The position numbers and the translations under genes were made by a program. 64,000 nucleotides of DNA from Nocardia niigatensis NBRC 100131 (GTDB lineage Bacteria; Actinomycetota; Actinomycetes; Mycobacteriales; Mycobacteriaceae): assembly GCF_000308655.1 (NCBI RefSeq), contig NZ_BAGC01000040.1, forward strand, positions 1-64,000, in the 5' to 3' direction. Below the pieces are notes generated by a model. That model saw nothing but the letters and a program-made list of their open reading frames with translations, was not told the origin of the DNA and did not search any database. This document shows positions 43,993 to 53,659 of the stretch, one piece after another; positions within the stretch are counted from its first letter, which is position 1; the number at the start of each line of letters is the position of its first letter.

Positions 43993-45381
43993 ATGCTGAA
44001 TCTCGGTCCGACGGTCACGGAGATACTGGCTTCCCACGAAAGCGGCAGCGGCTCACCGACACACACCGCCACTCGGGTCGCCGACGCCATCGCCGCGCGG
44101 GGCGCGGACGGCACCTGGATCACCCCGGTCCCGCGCGAGCAGCTGCTGGCCGACGCGGCCCGCATCGAGCGTCTCCCCGGGGCCCGCACGCTGCCGCTGT
44201 ACGGGGTGCCGTTCGGCGTGAAGGACAGCATCGATGTGGCGGGATGGCCCACCACCCTCGCCTGTCCCGACTTCGCCTACACCGCCGCCGAAACCGCGCC
44301 CGCGGTCCAGCGCCTGCTCGACGCCGGCGCCCTGTTCGCCGGCAAGACCAACCTGGACCAGTTCGCCACCGGTCTCAACGGTACGCGCACGCCCTACCCG
44401 ATTCCGCGCAGCGTGTACGGCGGCGAATTGATCTGCGGCGGTTCCAGTTCCGGTTCGGCGCGCGCGGTGGCGCTCGGTGAGGTGCCGTTCTGCGTGGCCA
44501 CCGACACGGCCGGATCCGGGCGGGTGCCCGCCGCGCTCAACGGGATTCTCGGCTGGAAGCCGTCGCGCGGCCTGATCAGCACCGTGGGTCTGGTGCCCGC
44601 GTGCCGATCCCTGGACTGCCTGTCGCTGATGGCGACCACGGTCGAGGATCTGGACCGGGTCTTCGAGGTGATCGCGGGACCGGATCCGGACGATCCGTGG
44701 AGCCGGGCGCGGGGACCACGTCACGACGGGGACCGGCTGCGGGTCGGCCTGCCCGACACGGCGGAGCTGGAGTTCTTCGGCGACGAGATGTTCGAGTCCG
44801 CGCACCTGCGGGTGCGGGACCGGCTGGGCCGGCTCGGATTCGACTGCGTGCCCGTCACTCTCGCCCCCTTCCTCGACGCGGGCGAGCTGCTGTACCAGGG
44901 CCCCTGGGTGGCGGAACGGCTGGTGGAGTTCGAGACGTTCCTGACCGCGCAGCCCGCCTCGATCCTTCCGGTGATCCGCGAGATTCTCACCGGCGGACTC
45001 CGATTCACCGCGGTCGACGTGTTCCGGGCGCAGCAGCGATTGCAGGAGTTGCGGGCCACCGTGGCGCGGTTGTGGGCCGAGATCGACGTGATGGTGGTGC
45101 CCACGATCGGCACCACCTTCACCGTCGCCCAGGTACAGGCCGATCCGATCGCCACCAATACCGTGCTGGGCCATTACACCCATTTCGGGAATCTGCTGGA
45201 CCTCACCGCGGTCTCCGTACCGGTGGGCGCTACGGCCGACGGCCGCCCACTGGCGGTCATGGTGTTCGGGCCCGCCCTCGCGGACGACACCGTGCTCGCT
45301 GCCGCCGCCCGCATCCTCGACGAGCCACGTCCGCGGGCGGCGCAGTCCGATCTCCGGCTCGCACAGAAGGAACGACAATGA
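43993..45381 (+). CDS. Allophanate hydrolase-type amidase (AtzF-like)
   Basis: A 462-residue amidase-signature enzyme with the Ser-cisSer-Lys triad: Lys in [19 protein letters not shown], the cis-serine and nucleophile in [12 protein letters not shown] and [14 protein letters not shown]. The loop [20 protein letters not shown] is characteristic of allophanate hydrolases (allophanate to two ammonia and two CO2). The C-terminal domain of longer allophanate hydrolases is absent, as in short AtzF-like forms. Its stop overlaps the next start (ATGA). The neighbour reads as a biuret hydrolase, whose product is allophanate, so the assignment is coherent. Confidence 0.88.
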   Translation: MLNLGPTVTEILASHESGSGSPTHTATRVADAIAARGADGTWITPVPREQLLADAARIERLPGARTLPLYGVPFGVKDSIDVAGWPTTLACPDFAYTAAETAPAVQRLLDAGALFAGKTNLDQFATGLNGTRTPYPIPRSVYGGELICGGSSSGSARAVALGEVPFCVATDTAGSGRVPAALNGILGWKPSRGLISTVGLVPACRSLDCLSLMATTVEDLDRVFEVIAGPDPDDPWSRARGPRHDGDRLRVGLPDTAELEFFGDEMFESAHLRVRDRLGRLGFDCVPVTLAPFLDAGELLYQGPWVAERLVEFETFLTAQPASILPVIREILTGGLRFTAVDVFRAQQRLQELRATVARLWAEIDVMVVPTIGTTFTVAQVQADPIATNTVLGHYTHFGNLLDLTAVSVPVGATADGRPLAVMVFGPALADDTVLAAAARILDEPRPRAAQSDLRLAQKERQ

Positions 45382-46076
45382 CGGCAGCCCACCACATTCC
45401 GGCACAGCCCGAGGCCTTCCCCTTCGACCCGGGCGCTCTGGCGCTGCTCGTCATCGACATGCAGCGCGACTTCCTGCTCGCCGGCGGCTTCGGCGCGAGT
45501 CTCGGCAACGACGTGACGCTGCTCCGGCCCGTCATCGAGCCGCTCGCGGCATTGCTGGGGACCGCCCGCGCCGCCGGACTCCCGGTCATCCACACCCGCG
45601 AGGGCCATCTGCCCGATCTGTCGGACTGCCCACCGGCGAAACTGGCGCGGGGCAACCCGTCCCAGCGGATCGGGGATCCCGGCCGGTTCGGGCGCATCCT
45701 GATCCGCGGCGAGTACGGCCACGACATCATCGACGAACTCGCCCCGCTCCCGGGCGAAGTGGTGATCGACAAGCCCGGCAAGGGCGCGTTCCATGCCACC
45801 GACCTGTCGGACGTGCTGGTCCGCAATGGAATTCGCGCGCTGCTGGTCACCGGGGTCACCACCGAGGTCTGTGTGCACACCACGGTGCGCGAGGCCAATG
45901 ACCGCGGCTACGACTGCGTGGTCGTCTCCGACTGCGTCGGTTCGTATTTCCCGGAGTTCCAGCGCGCCGGGCTGGCGATGATCACCGCGCAGGGCGGGAT
46001 CTTCGGCTGGGTCGCCGATTCCGCGGCGGTCCGCGGCGCGCTCGAATCCACCGTCTTCCCCACCCCGGCTCAGTGA
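45378..46076 (+). CDS. biuH: Isochorismatase-fold cysteine hydrolase, probable biuret amidohydrolase
   Basis: A 232-residue cysteine hydrolase with triad Asp (VIDMQRDFL), Lys ([10 protein letters not shown]) and Cys ([20 protein letters not shown]). Segments [36 protein letters not shown] and [12 protein letters not shown] resemble biuret hydrolases (BiuH), which release ammonia from biuret to form allophanate. N-carbamoyl amide relatives (e.g. ureidoacrylate or triuret enzymes) are the main alternatives. It is translationally coupled to the allophanate hydrolase, supporting the biuret call. Confidence 0.8.
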   Translation: MTAAHHIPAQPEAFPFDPGALALLVIDMQRDFLLAGGFGASLGNDVTLLRPVIEPLAALLGTARAAGLPVIHTREGHLPDLSDCPPAKLARGNPSQRIGDPGRFGRILIRGEYGHDIIDELAPLPGEVVIDKPGKGAFHATDLSDVLVRNGIRALLVTGVTTEVCVHTTVREANDRGYDCVVVSDCVGSYFPEFQRAGLAMITAQGGIFGWVADSAAVRGALESTVFPTPAQ

Positions 46077-46088
46077 ACAGGAACTCCG

Positions 46089-47720
46089 ATGTCCGTCGAC
46101 ACCAAAGTGCCCGGTGAAACCGGCGCCACCGCACCGTTGTCGCTGCCGTGGTGGACCCGCGGCGACACCAATGCCTTCTTCGGCCTGTCGTTCAACATTC
46201 TCGTCAACGTCCTGACCCTCACCACCCTGTCCATCGCGGTGGTGAAGATCCCCAGCGGCGACGTGCTGGGCACGGTGCTGCCCGCGCTCGGCGTCGCGCT
46301 GGTGCTGGGCAACCTCTACTACATGATGCTGGCGCGGCGACTGGCCCGGCGGGAGGGCCGCGCGACGGTCACGGCGCTGCCGTACGGACCGAGCGTGCCA
46401 CACATGTTCATCGTGGTGTTCGTGGTCATGCTGCCGATCTATCTGAGGACCGGCGACCCGATGAAGGCGTGGGCGGCGGGCCTGGCCTGGGCGTTCATGA
46501 TCGGTGTGATCGTCATGATCGGCGCGTTCGTGGGTCCCTTCATCCGGCGCGTCACGCCGCGCGCGGCCATGCTGGGCACCCTCGCGGGCATCTCGATCAC
46601 CTTCATCGCCATGCGGCCCGCCGCGCAGATGTGGGAGGCCGCCTGGATCGGATTGCCGGTGCTGGCCATCATTCTCATCGGCTTCTTCACCGATGTGCGC
46701 CTGCCGGGCAATGTGCCGATCGGGCTGGTGGCGCTGCTCACCGGCACCGCGATCGGCTGGATCGGCGGCTATATGTCGGTGCCGGATGTCTCGCAGGCCG
46801 CGCACGACATCGCCCTCGGCCTGCCGGATCTCCGCCTGCATCTGCTCTTCGATGGGCTGTCGCATCTGGGCCCGCTGCTGGCCACCGCGATTCCCCTGGG
46901 CGTGTACAACTTCACCGAGGCACTGAGCAATGTGGAGAGCGCCGCCGCCGCGGGCGACAACTACAACCTGCGCAGCGTCCTGCTCGCCGACGGGCTCGGT
47001 GCGATCGTCGGATCCGGTTTCGGCTCACCGTTCCCGCCGGCCGTGTACATCGGCCATCCCGGATGGAAGGACGCGGGCGGGCGCACCGGCTACTCGCTGG
47101 CCGGCGGGGCGCTCATCGGATTGATGTGCCTGCTCGGCCTTTTCGGGGTGCTGGCGACCCTGCTGCCCATTCCGGCGATCGTGCCGATCCTGCTGTACAT
47201 CGGCCTGCTGATCGGAGCGCAGGCCTTCCAGGCGGTGCCGCGCCCGCACGCGGTGGCGGTGGTGGCCGCGCTGCTGCCGAACCTGGCGGAGTGGGGCGTC
47301 GGGCAGATCGACAACGCGCTCTCCGCGGCGGGCACCACCGCCGACAAGATCGGCATGGGCGCGCTCGGGCAGGCCGGGGTGGTGTACGACGGGCTGAAGA
47401 CCCTCGGCGAGGGTGCGGTGCTGGCCGGGCTGGTGTTGGGCGCCATGGTGACCTTCGTGGTCGACAAGCGTTTCCGGGCAGCGGCTCTCGCGTCCGCGGC
47501 GGGCGCGGTGCTCAGTTTCGTCGGGCTCATCCACGCGCCCGAGGTGGGCTGGGCCGCCGCTCCGAAGGTCGCCCTCGGCTATCTGTTCTTCGGCCTGGTG
47601 TGCCTGGCCTGCTCGTGGCTGCGCACCACCCGCTCGGACCCCGATCCCGCACCGGCCGAGGCGGTCCCGGACCAGCTCCCGCGCGGCGACAACAGGCCTG
47701 GTCCGGCGTTCCCGGGCTAG
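46089..47720 (+). CDS. NCS2-type permease of the biuret-type operon
   Basis: A 543-residue membrane protein with about 12-14 helices. The segment WTRGDTNAFFGLSFNILVNV opens it; TVTALPYGPSVPHMF and NFTEALSNVESAAAAGDNYN are typical of xanthine/uracil/AzgA-type NCS2 carriers. It follows the hydrolase by 12 bases, so it likely imports the operon substrate (biuret or a related ureide). Substrate is inference from context. Its stop overlaps the converging DUF6745 stop by four bases. Confidence 0.85.
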   Translation: MSVDTKVPGETGATAPLSLPWWTRGDTNAFFGLSFNILVNVLTLTTLSIAVVKIPSGDVLGTVLPALGVALVLGNLYYMMLARRLARREGRATVTALPYGPSVPHMFIVVFVVMLPIYLRTGDPMKAWAAGLAWAFMIGVIVMIGAFVGPFIRRVTPRAAMLGTLAGISITFIAMRPAAQMWEAAWIGLPVLAIILIGFFTDVRLPGNVPIGLVALLTGTAIGWIGGYMSVPDVSQAAHDIALGLPDLRLHLLFDGLSHLGPLLATAIPLGVYNFTEALSNVESAAAAGDNYNLRSVLLADGLGAIVGSGFGSPFPPAVYIGHPGWKDAGGRTGYSLAGGALIGLMCLLGLFGVLATLLPIPAIVPILLYIGLLIGAQAFQAVPRPHAVAVVAALLPNLAEWGVGQIDNALSAAGTTADKIGMGALGQAGVVYDGLKTLGEGAVLAGLVLGAMVTFVVDKRFRAAALASAAGAVLSFVGLIHAPEVGWAAAPKVALGYLFFGLVCLACSWLRTTRSDPDPAPAEAVPDQLPRGDNRPGPAFPG

Positions 47721-48760
47721 GTCTGACTGACGGGGGCGTAGGCCCAGGCGTCGAGGGTGAAGGTCCAGGCGACGCCTTCCTTGGCGGTGCGGGTGGTGGG
47801 TGGGACGCGGAGCCAGTAGGTGCGGTGGGTACCGTCGGGTTCGGGGGTGGAGTTGACGACCTCGACCATGACGACATCCTCGTCGTCGGGGAGCTGGATG
47901 CGCCAGAGGATGCCGGTTTCGTCGCGGTGGACCGGCTCGGCGCCGGATTCCGCGAGATAGCGGTCGTAGCCGAAGAATTCGAGCATGACGCGGCGGAGTT
48001 CGGCGTTCTCCTCGGTGCGGATGCGGGCGGCGGTGAGGGTGGTCAGGTCGTCGAAAAGACCGGCGGGGACCGGCATTCCGCGCCACGCGTGCAGGGCGAA
48101 GCCGTCCGGATAGACCAGCGCGGGGCCGTCCTGGGAGTGCAGGCGGCCCGCCTCGTCGCGTTCCAGACGATCGGGACGCTCGCAGAAGACGATGACGTTC
48201 TCGAAAGGCCACCACCAGCCCGCGTTACGGGCGACACCGGCCAGACCGGCAAGGCGTTCGCTCCCGGGGAAGGCCGCCAGCCACGCGGCATCGTGCTGGC
48301 CCAGCACGGCATCGAGGAAGATGGCCTGGATTTCGCGTTCGGCCTGCGCGCGGGCGTTCCGGTCGGCGGGATCGACCGCGACGGCGGCCTCCACAACGCC
48401 CAGGCGAATGCGGTCGGCGAGCGTGCGGGTCGCATCCCACAGCCGAGCGCCGGTCGCGTTCCACCGTTCCGACCACCCGGCGGCGCCGAGTTCATCGTGC
48501 ACACGCCCGCGTTCGGCGGCCCAGGGCTGCGTGCGCACCTCGTCGCGGACGCTCCGACCCGGATCGGACAGTCCGCGAATGGCGGCCACCGCCGCGAGAG
48601 GCGACTCCACCCAGACATGGTGGGCGGGGGCGGCCAGACCAGCGCTGACGTAGGCACGACGCGCGGCTTCCTCGGCGGCGGCCCGGTCGGCGGGCCCGGT
48701 GGCGGCCGCGACCGCGCGCCAGTCTTCCAGCAGGTGCATATGAAATCCCTTGGGTATCAA
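47717..48760 (-). CDS. DUF6745 protein
   Basis: A 347-residue soluble protein. Its centre reads FENVIVFCERPDRLERDEAG and then HSQDGPALVYPDGFALHAWR, with MPVPAGLF, the pattern of DUF6745. The N-terminal region is helical (RAAAEEAARRAYVSAGLA and APAHHVWVESP). The end is a beta-rich stretch (VVMVEVVNSTPEPDG). The family has no known function but often occurs near leucine-rich-repeat proteins. Here it faces the STM4015-STM4011 cassette across a small companion gene. Confidence 0.75.
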   Translation of the reverse strand: MIPKGFHMHLLEDWRAVAAATGPADRAAAEEAARRAYVSAGLAAPAHHVWVESPLAAVAAIRGLSDPGRSVRDEVRTQPWAAERGRVHDELGAAGWSERWNATGARLWDATRTLADRIRLGVVEAAVAVDPADRNARAQAEREIQAIFLDAVLGQHDAAWLAAFPGSERLAGLAGVARNAGWWWPFENVIVFCERPDRLERDEAGRLHSQDGPALVYPDGFALHAWRGMPVPAGLFDDLTTLTAARIRTEENAELRRVMLEFFGYDRYLAESGAEPVHRDETGILWRIQLPDDEDVVMVEVVNSTPEPDGTHRTYWLRVPPTTRTAKEGVAWTFTLDAWAYAPVSQT

Positions 48761-48815
48761 ATAGTTCGGCTCGACGGCCAGGGCCGAGTTGGATCCGCCC
48801 GGCGGCGGCCCGGAC

Positions 48816-49133
48816 TCAGTCGGCGACGATGCGTACCGCGCCGGGGAAGTATTCGCGCTGGCGGATGACGCGGAACCAGCCCTTGGGCAGCGGGATTGCC
48901 GCGTGCTCCTCGTGCACGATGCGACCGCCCTCGGGTAGGTGCATGAGCATGTCGGCGCCGGCGCGGACCAGGCGGCCGGGAGCGGCGATCGCGTGCGCGT
49001 GGCCGGTGACCTCGCCGAGTGCGAGCACCATGCGTCCTCGGGTGTCGCGCGGTTCGGCCGGCGCGTCGACCGCGTGGGCCGGTACCTCGGCCTCGGCGAT
49101 CGGCATGATCAGCACATCTCCCTGACGGAACAT
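48816..49133 (-). CDS. Small companion protein of DUF6745/LRR loci
   Basis: A 105-residue beta-rich protein starting at the ATG at 49131-49133. Key segments: FRQGDVLIMPIAEAEVPAHA, the histidine-rich GEVTGHAHAI, HEEHAAIPLPKGWFRVIRQREY. The clustered histidines could bind a metal. Similar proteins accompany DUF6745 and leucine-rich proteins in actinobacteria, as far as I recall. It is cotranscribed with, and upstream of, the DUF6745 gene, and divergent from STM4015. Confidence 0.65.
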   Translation of the reverse strand: MFRQGDVLIMPIAEAEVPAHAVDAPAEPRDTRGRMVLALGEVTGHAHAIAAPGRLVRAGADMLMHLPEGGRIVHEEHAAIPLPKGWFRVIRQREYFPGAVRIVAD

Positions 49134-49394
49134 GAGGTCCTCCCCGTGAGCGCCGGCGCCCCGTGCGTCCGGCTCGTTCTCGAAACTAGCGGTGGGGTAC
49201 GACAATTCGCGGCGGCGAAGAATGCGTGATCCGGTGGTGCCGCGGTCGCGCCGGATCTTCGCGACCCGGCGGGCACCGGATGATCGTGGCGCCGAGGGCA
49301 CTCGGGCGCGCCCCGCGGCCGGGACCTGTCGGGCGGCCTTGGTAGAACTGGCGGGCACGGACAGATCACCGACCCGGCGTACGGAGCCCGTCAT

Positions 49395-50348
49395 ATGACC
49401 ATTTCCACCCATCTGCAGGAATTCCACGGCCTTCCCATCGTCGAGTTCGACGGCGACGCGGCCGGCGGCGCGTTGCCGGCGGCGGACGCTGCGGCGTGGC
49501 GGATCGCCGTCGATCCGTACGGCGACAACCCGGACGTGTCGTGGACCGAGGAGTTCGGGCGGTTCCTCGCCGCCGTGGATTCGACGCGGGTACGGGCGCT
49601 GGTGGTCGGGTTGTGGGGCGAGGTCTACGACCACCATTCCGATCTGGTGATCGACGAGCTCATCCGGGTGCGGGAGCGGTTCCCGGCGCTGCGTGCGATC
49701 TTCCTCGGGGAGATCACCTACGAGGAGGCGGAAATCTCCTGGATCCAGCAGTCGGATGTCACGCGGCTCCTGGCGAATTTCCCCGCGCTGGAGGAACTTC
49801 GGGTCCGCGGCGGCGAGCACCTCGCGTTCCCGCCGACCACGCATGACGCCCTGCGGACGCTTGTGGTGGAGACCGGCGGCCTGGGCGGGGACGTGGTGCG
49901 CGGGATCGGCGCGAGTTCACTGCCCGCGCTGGAGCATCTCGAATTGTGGCTGGGCGTCTCCAATTACGGCGGCGACGCCACCGTCGCGGATCTGGCCGCG
50001 CTGCTGTCCGGGGAGCGATTGCCGAAGCTGACCTGGCTGGGCCTGCGCAACAGCGAGATTCAGGACGAGGTCGCCGCCGCGGTGGCGAGCGCCCCGGTGG
50101 TGGCGCGCCTGTCGACGCTGGATCTGTCGCTGGGCACGCTCGGAGACGAGGGCGCGACGGCGCTGCTGCACGGGCAGCCGCTCACCCATCTGCGCATCCT
50201 CGATCTGCACCACCACTTCATCAGCGCGTCCCTGCAGAAGCGGGTGATCGCGGCGCTGCCCGGTGTCACGGTGGATCTCTCGGACGCCGAAGTCGAGAAC
50301 GACGAGGAGAATCCGGCCGATCGTCGCTACACGGCCGTATCGGAATGA
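49395..50348 (+). CDS. STM4015 family leucine-rich-repeat protein
   Basis: A 317-residue protein with an N-terminal domain (HLQEFHGLPIVEFDG, then WRIAVDPYGDNPDVSWTEEF) and about seven leucine-rich repeats from residue 115 (for example LPALEHLELWLGVSNYGG, LPKLTWLGLRNSEIQDEVAA, VARLSTLDLSLGTLGDEG and LTHLRILDLHHHFIS). It matches the STM4015 type. It begins the five-gene cassette and ends in an ATGA overlap with STM4014. Function unknown; the repeats suggest protein binding. Confidence 0.85.
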   Translation: MTISTHLQEFHGLPIVEFDGDAAGGALPAADAAAWRIAVDPYGDNPDVSWTEEFGRFLAAVDSTRVRALVVGLWGEVYDHHSDLVIDELIRVRERFPALRAIFLGEITYEEAEISWIQQSDVTRLLANFPALEELRVRGGEHLAFPPTTHDALRTLVVETGGLGGDVVRGIGASSLPALEHLELWLGVSNYGGDATVADLAALLSGERLPKLTWLGLRNSEIQDEVAAAVASAPVVARLSTLDLSLGTLGDEGATALLHGQPLTHLRILDLHHHFISASLQKRVIAALPGVTVDLSDAEVENDEENPADRRYTAVSE

Positions 50349-51475
50349 CCGGTACGGGGGCGGTGCGCCTGGCGGTGGTGGGCAATCCGGCCAACCGGCG
50401 CGTGACCATGTTCCAGGACGCGGCTCGGCAGGCCGGGATCGGCGCGCTGCGGGTGGTGTCGTGGCTGGAGGTGCTGGGCGGGCGGGCGGAATTCGGTGCG
50501 GGCGAACTGGTCCGGCTGGACTCGCCGGGTGAGGATCCCGAGGTGGAACGGCTGCTGCGCGAGGTCGAGGATTCGACGCGGGTCGAGGGGACGGCCGTGT
50601 GGTACGAGCGGTTCGTCGCGGCCGCGCGGGCTGTCGGTGCGCGGGCGCACGCCTGCGGCGCACGGCTGCTCGACGATCCGGACGAGCTCGCGGTGCTGTT
50701 CGACAAGCGCCGCTGCCATGCCGTGCTGAGGGAAGCCGTTGTGCCCGTGCCGTTCTCACCGACCTCGGGGACCGGGCCGGCGGTTCGCGGCTGGGACGAT
50801 GTCCGCGGACTGATGACCGAGCACCGGCTGCCGCGAGTCTTCGTCAAACTCGCGCACGGATCGTCGGCCTCGGGTGTGCTGGCCATCGAGACCGCCGGTC
50901 GCGGGCGGGTCCAGGCGACCACCTCGGTGCAGCGCGCCCTGGACGGGCGCCTGTTCAATTCCCTGCGGGTACACCGGTACACCACCGAAGCCGAGGTCGC
51001 GGCCATCGTCGACGCCCTGGCTCCGGACAGGCTGCACATCGAACGCTGGCTGCCCAAGGCATCCCAGTACGGCCGCAGCGCCGACCTGCGCGTGGTGGTC
51101 GTGGACGGGCGGGCCACGCACGCGGTGGTGCGCACCAGCCGCTCCCCCATGACCAATCTCCATTTGGGTGGCGCGCGAGGCGATCTGGCCGAGGCCCGCG
51201 CCGCGATCACCGCCGCGGGCGGCAGCTGGGACGACGCGCTCGCGATCTGCGAGCGCGCGGCCGCCTGTTTTCCCGGCTTCTCCCGAGTGGGCGTGGACCT
51301 GCTGCCCGCCACCGGCTGGCGACGTTTCGCGGTCGGCGAGGTCAATGCCTTCGGCGACCTGTTACCGCGACTCCGCGGTCTCGACGGGAGCGGGGCGGAG
51401 CGGGGAGACACCTACGACGCGCAGGTGGCCGCGATTCTGCGCCGGATCGGAAGCGAGCAGCATGTCGGCGCCTGA
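50345..51475 (+). CDS. STM4014 family ATP-grasp-like protein
   Basis: A 376-residue protein beginning VRLAVVGNPANRRVTMFQDA, with LFDKRRCHAVLREAVVPVP, RVFVKLAHGSSASGVLAIE, LHIERWLPKASQYGRSADLR, and VGVDLLPATGWRRFAVGEVN. These look like the ATP-binding lysine, the central grasp loop, and metal-ligand Glu-x-Asn end of ATP-grasp ligases. That enzyme class joins carboxylates to amines or thiols. Coupled to both neighbours (four-base and fourteen-base overlaps). Confidence 0.8.
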   Translation: MTGTGAVRLAVVGNPANRRVTMFQDAARQAGIGALRVVSWLEVLGGRAEFGAGELVRLDSPGEDPEVERLLREVEDSTRVEGTAVWYERFVAAARAVGARAHACGARLLDDPDELAVLFDKRRCHAVLREAVVPVPFSPTSGTGPAVRGWDDVRGLMTEHRLPRVFVKLAHGSSASGVLAIETAGRGRVQATTSVQRALDGRLFNSLRVHRYTTEAEVAAIVDALAPDRLHIERWLPKASQYGRSADLRVVVVDGRATHAVVRTSRSPMTNLHLGGARGDLAEARAAITAAGGSWDDALAICERAAACFPGFSRVGVDLLPATGWRRFAVGEVNAFGDLLPRLRGLDGSGAERGDTYDAQVAAILRRIGSEQHVGA

Positions 51476-52319
51476 CCGTCGGGACGCGGAAACCCCCGCG
51501 CCCGAACCGGATATGAACGAGGTGATCGGCCGCGACGACCTGCTGCTGGTCACCCTCGACACGCTGCGGTTCGATGTGGCGGCCGAGCTGGCCGCCGCCG
51601 GACGGCTGCCGAATCTGGCCCGCCATCTGCCGGGCGGCCGGTGGGAGAAGCGGCACGCGCCGGGCAGTTTCACCTACGCCTCGCATCAGGCCATCTTCGC
51701 CGGGTTCCTGCCGACGCCCGCGACGCCGGGCCCGCATCCGCGGTTGTTCGCCGCGCGGTTCGAGGGCAGTGAGACCACGGCCGGGCGCACTTTCGTCTAT
51801 GACACACCGGACTTCGTGTCGGCGCTGGCCGGGCGCGGGTATCACACGGTGTGCATCGGCGGTGTCGGGTTCTTCAACAAGCGCGGGCCGATGGGTTCGG
51901 TGCTGCCCGGCCTGTTCGCGGAGAGTCATTGGGACAGCGACTTCTCGGTGGCCTCCCCGACCTCCTTCGAAGCGCAGGTCGCCCGCGCCGAGGAGGTGGT
52001 CGCGGCATTGCCCGCCGAGCGACGGCTGTTCCTGTTCGTGAATGTATCGGCACTCCACCAGCCCAACTGGTTCCATCTGCCGGGCGCGACCAAGGACGCG
52101 GGTGATTCCCGCGAGACCCACGCCGCCGCACTCGAATACGTCGACCGGCACATCGGCCGCCTGTTCACCGCGGCCGCCGGCCGGCGCCGCTGCTTCGCCA
52201 TCGTGTGCTCCGATCACGGAACCGCCTACGGGGACGGCGGTTTCACCGGGCATCGGCTCGGCCACGAGGCGGTGTGGACGGTGCCCTACGCTCAGTTCTT
52301 CCTGGAGAGATCCGCATGA
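51462..52319 (+). CDS. STM4013 family sulfatase/phosphodiesterase-like hydrolase
   Basis: A 285-residue protein of the alkaline phosphatase/sulfatase superfamily. The first metal site is LLLVTLDTLRFDVA, the nucleophile region is PGSFTYASHQAIFAGFLPT (Ser/Thr), and the second metal site is VCSDHGTAYGDGGFTGHRLG with Asp-His and a late His. The ATG at 51462 lies inside the previous gene. It ends in an ATGA overlap with STM4012. The substrate is unknown. Confidence 0.85.
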   Translation: MSAPDRRDAETPAPEPDMNEVIGRDDLLLVTLDTLRFDVAAELAAAGRLPNLARHLPGGRWEKRHAPGSFTYASHQAIFAGFLPTPATPGPHPRLFAARFEGSETTAGRTFVYDTPDFVSALAGRGYHTVCIGGVGFFNKRGPMGSVLPGLFAESHWDSDFSVASPTSFEAQVARAEEVVAALPAERRLFLFVNVSALHQPNWFHLPGATKDAGDSRETHAAALEYVDRHIGRLFTAAAGRRRCFAIVCSDHGTAYGDGGFTGHRLGHEAVWTVPYAQFFLERSA

Positions 52320-53653
52320 CCACGATCGCCACCCGGCCGCGGCCGTACGAGAGCTACGTCTACGGCTACCCGCACAAGACCGCGTACCGGCCGCTGGGTG
52401 CGGATCGGCCGCGGCTGAGCGAGCTGTGGGCGGCGGAACCGAAGGACGCGCTGTCGGTGTACGCGCACATTCCGTTCTGTGAATACCGCTGCGGCTTCTG
52501 CAATCTGTTCACGCGGGTGGGTGCTCCGGAGGAGCTGACCACTCGGTATCTGGACGCACTGGAACGACAGGCCGGGGCGGTGCGGGCGGCATTGGGCGAC
52601 GGGCCGGTGCGGTTTGCGGCGGCGGCGTTCGGGGGCGGGACGCCGACCTTTCTGACCGCCGGTGAGCTGGAACGACTATGCGACATCATGGAATCGGGGA
52701 TGGACGCGGACCTGCGGGCGATCCCGCTGTCGGTGGAGACCTCACCCGGAACCGCGACCCCCGACCGGCTGGCAGTGCTGACCCAGCGTGGGGCCACCCG
52801 GGTGAGCATCGGCGTGCAGAGTTTCGTCGACGCGGAAGCGCGGGCCGCGGTGCGGCCGCAGCGACGCGGCGAGGTCGAGGCGGCCCTCGAGGCGATTCGG
52901 GCGGCACGGATTCCGGTGCTGAACATCGATCTGATCTACGGCATCGACGGGCAGACCGAGGCGACCTGGCGGGCCTCCCTGGACGCGGCGCTGGCCTGGC
53001 GGCCGGAGGAGCTGTACCTGTACCCGCTGTACGTCCGGCCCCTGACCGGGCTCGGGCGACTGGGCGCGGACGCCGACGCGGACTGGGACGAGCAGCGACT
53101 GCGGCTCTACGCGGCGGGTCGCGACCACCTGCTGGCCCACGGCTACGAGCAGCGGTCGATGCGCATGTTCCGGCGAATCGACGCACCGGAGGCCGGACCC
53201 GACGATTACGCCTGCCAGACCGACGGGATGGTCGGGCTCGGCTGCGGTGCCCGGTCCTACACCTCGGGACTGCACTATTCGTTCGACTACGCGGTGGAGA
53301 CCCGTGAGGTCCGCGGCATCATCGACACCTATACGCGGACAACCGATTTCACGCGCGCCGAGGTCGGCCGCCGGATCGACGCCGACGAGGCTCGCCGCCG
53401 TCACCTGCTGCAATCACTGTTGCAGGCCGAGGGAATGCGGGTTTCCGACTACCGGGACCGGTTCGGCAGCGCGCCCGCCGACCACTACCCGGCCGAGCTC
53501 GCCGAGTTCGCCGAATCGGGCTGGCTGGACCCCGATTCCGGCCCGGACCTGCTGCGCCTGACACCCACGGGCCTGGCCTATTCCGATGCCCTGGGCCCGC
53601 GCCTGTTCTCGCCCGCGGTGCGCGCCGCCATGGCCGCCTACGAACCCCGCTGA
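52316..53653 (+). CDS. STM4012 family radical SAM protein (HemN-like)
   Basis: A 445-residue HemN-like radical SAM protein with the [4Fe-4S] motif Cys55-x3-Cys59-x2-Cys62 in YAHIPFCEYRCGFCNLF. Also seen are FGGGTPTFLTAGEL (GGGTP, SAM binding), SVETSPGT, RVSIGVQSF, NIDLIYGIDGQT, and a C-terminal HemN_C-like winged helix. It is not a coproporphyrinogen dehydrogenase by context. It shares coupling with STM4013 and is followed by the second radical SAM gene. Confidence 0.9.
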   Translation: MTTIATRPRPYESYVYGYPHKTAYRPLGADRPRLSELWAAEPKDALSVYAHIPFCEYRCGFCNLFTRVGAPEELTTRYLDALERQAGAVRAALGDGPVRFAAAAFGGGTPTFLTAGELERLCDIMESGMDADLRAIPLSVETSPGTATPDRLAVLTQRGATRVSIGVQSFVDAEARAAVRPQRRGEVEAALEAIRAARIPVLNIDLIYGIDGQTEATWRASLDAALAWRPEELYLYPLYVRPLTGLGRLGADADADWDEQRLRLYAAGRDHLLAHGYEQRSMRMFRRIDAPEAGPDDYACQTDGMVGLGCGARSYTSGLHYSFDYAVETREVRGIIDTYTRTTDFTRAEVGRRIDADEARRRHLLQSLLQAEGMRVSDYRDRFGSAPADHYPAELAEFAESGWLDPDSGPDLLRLTPTGLAYSDALGPRLFSPAVRAAMAAYEPR

Positions 53654-53659
53654 GCCACC

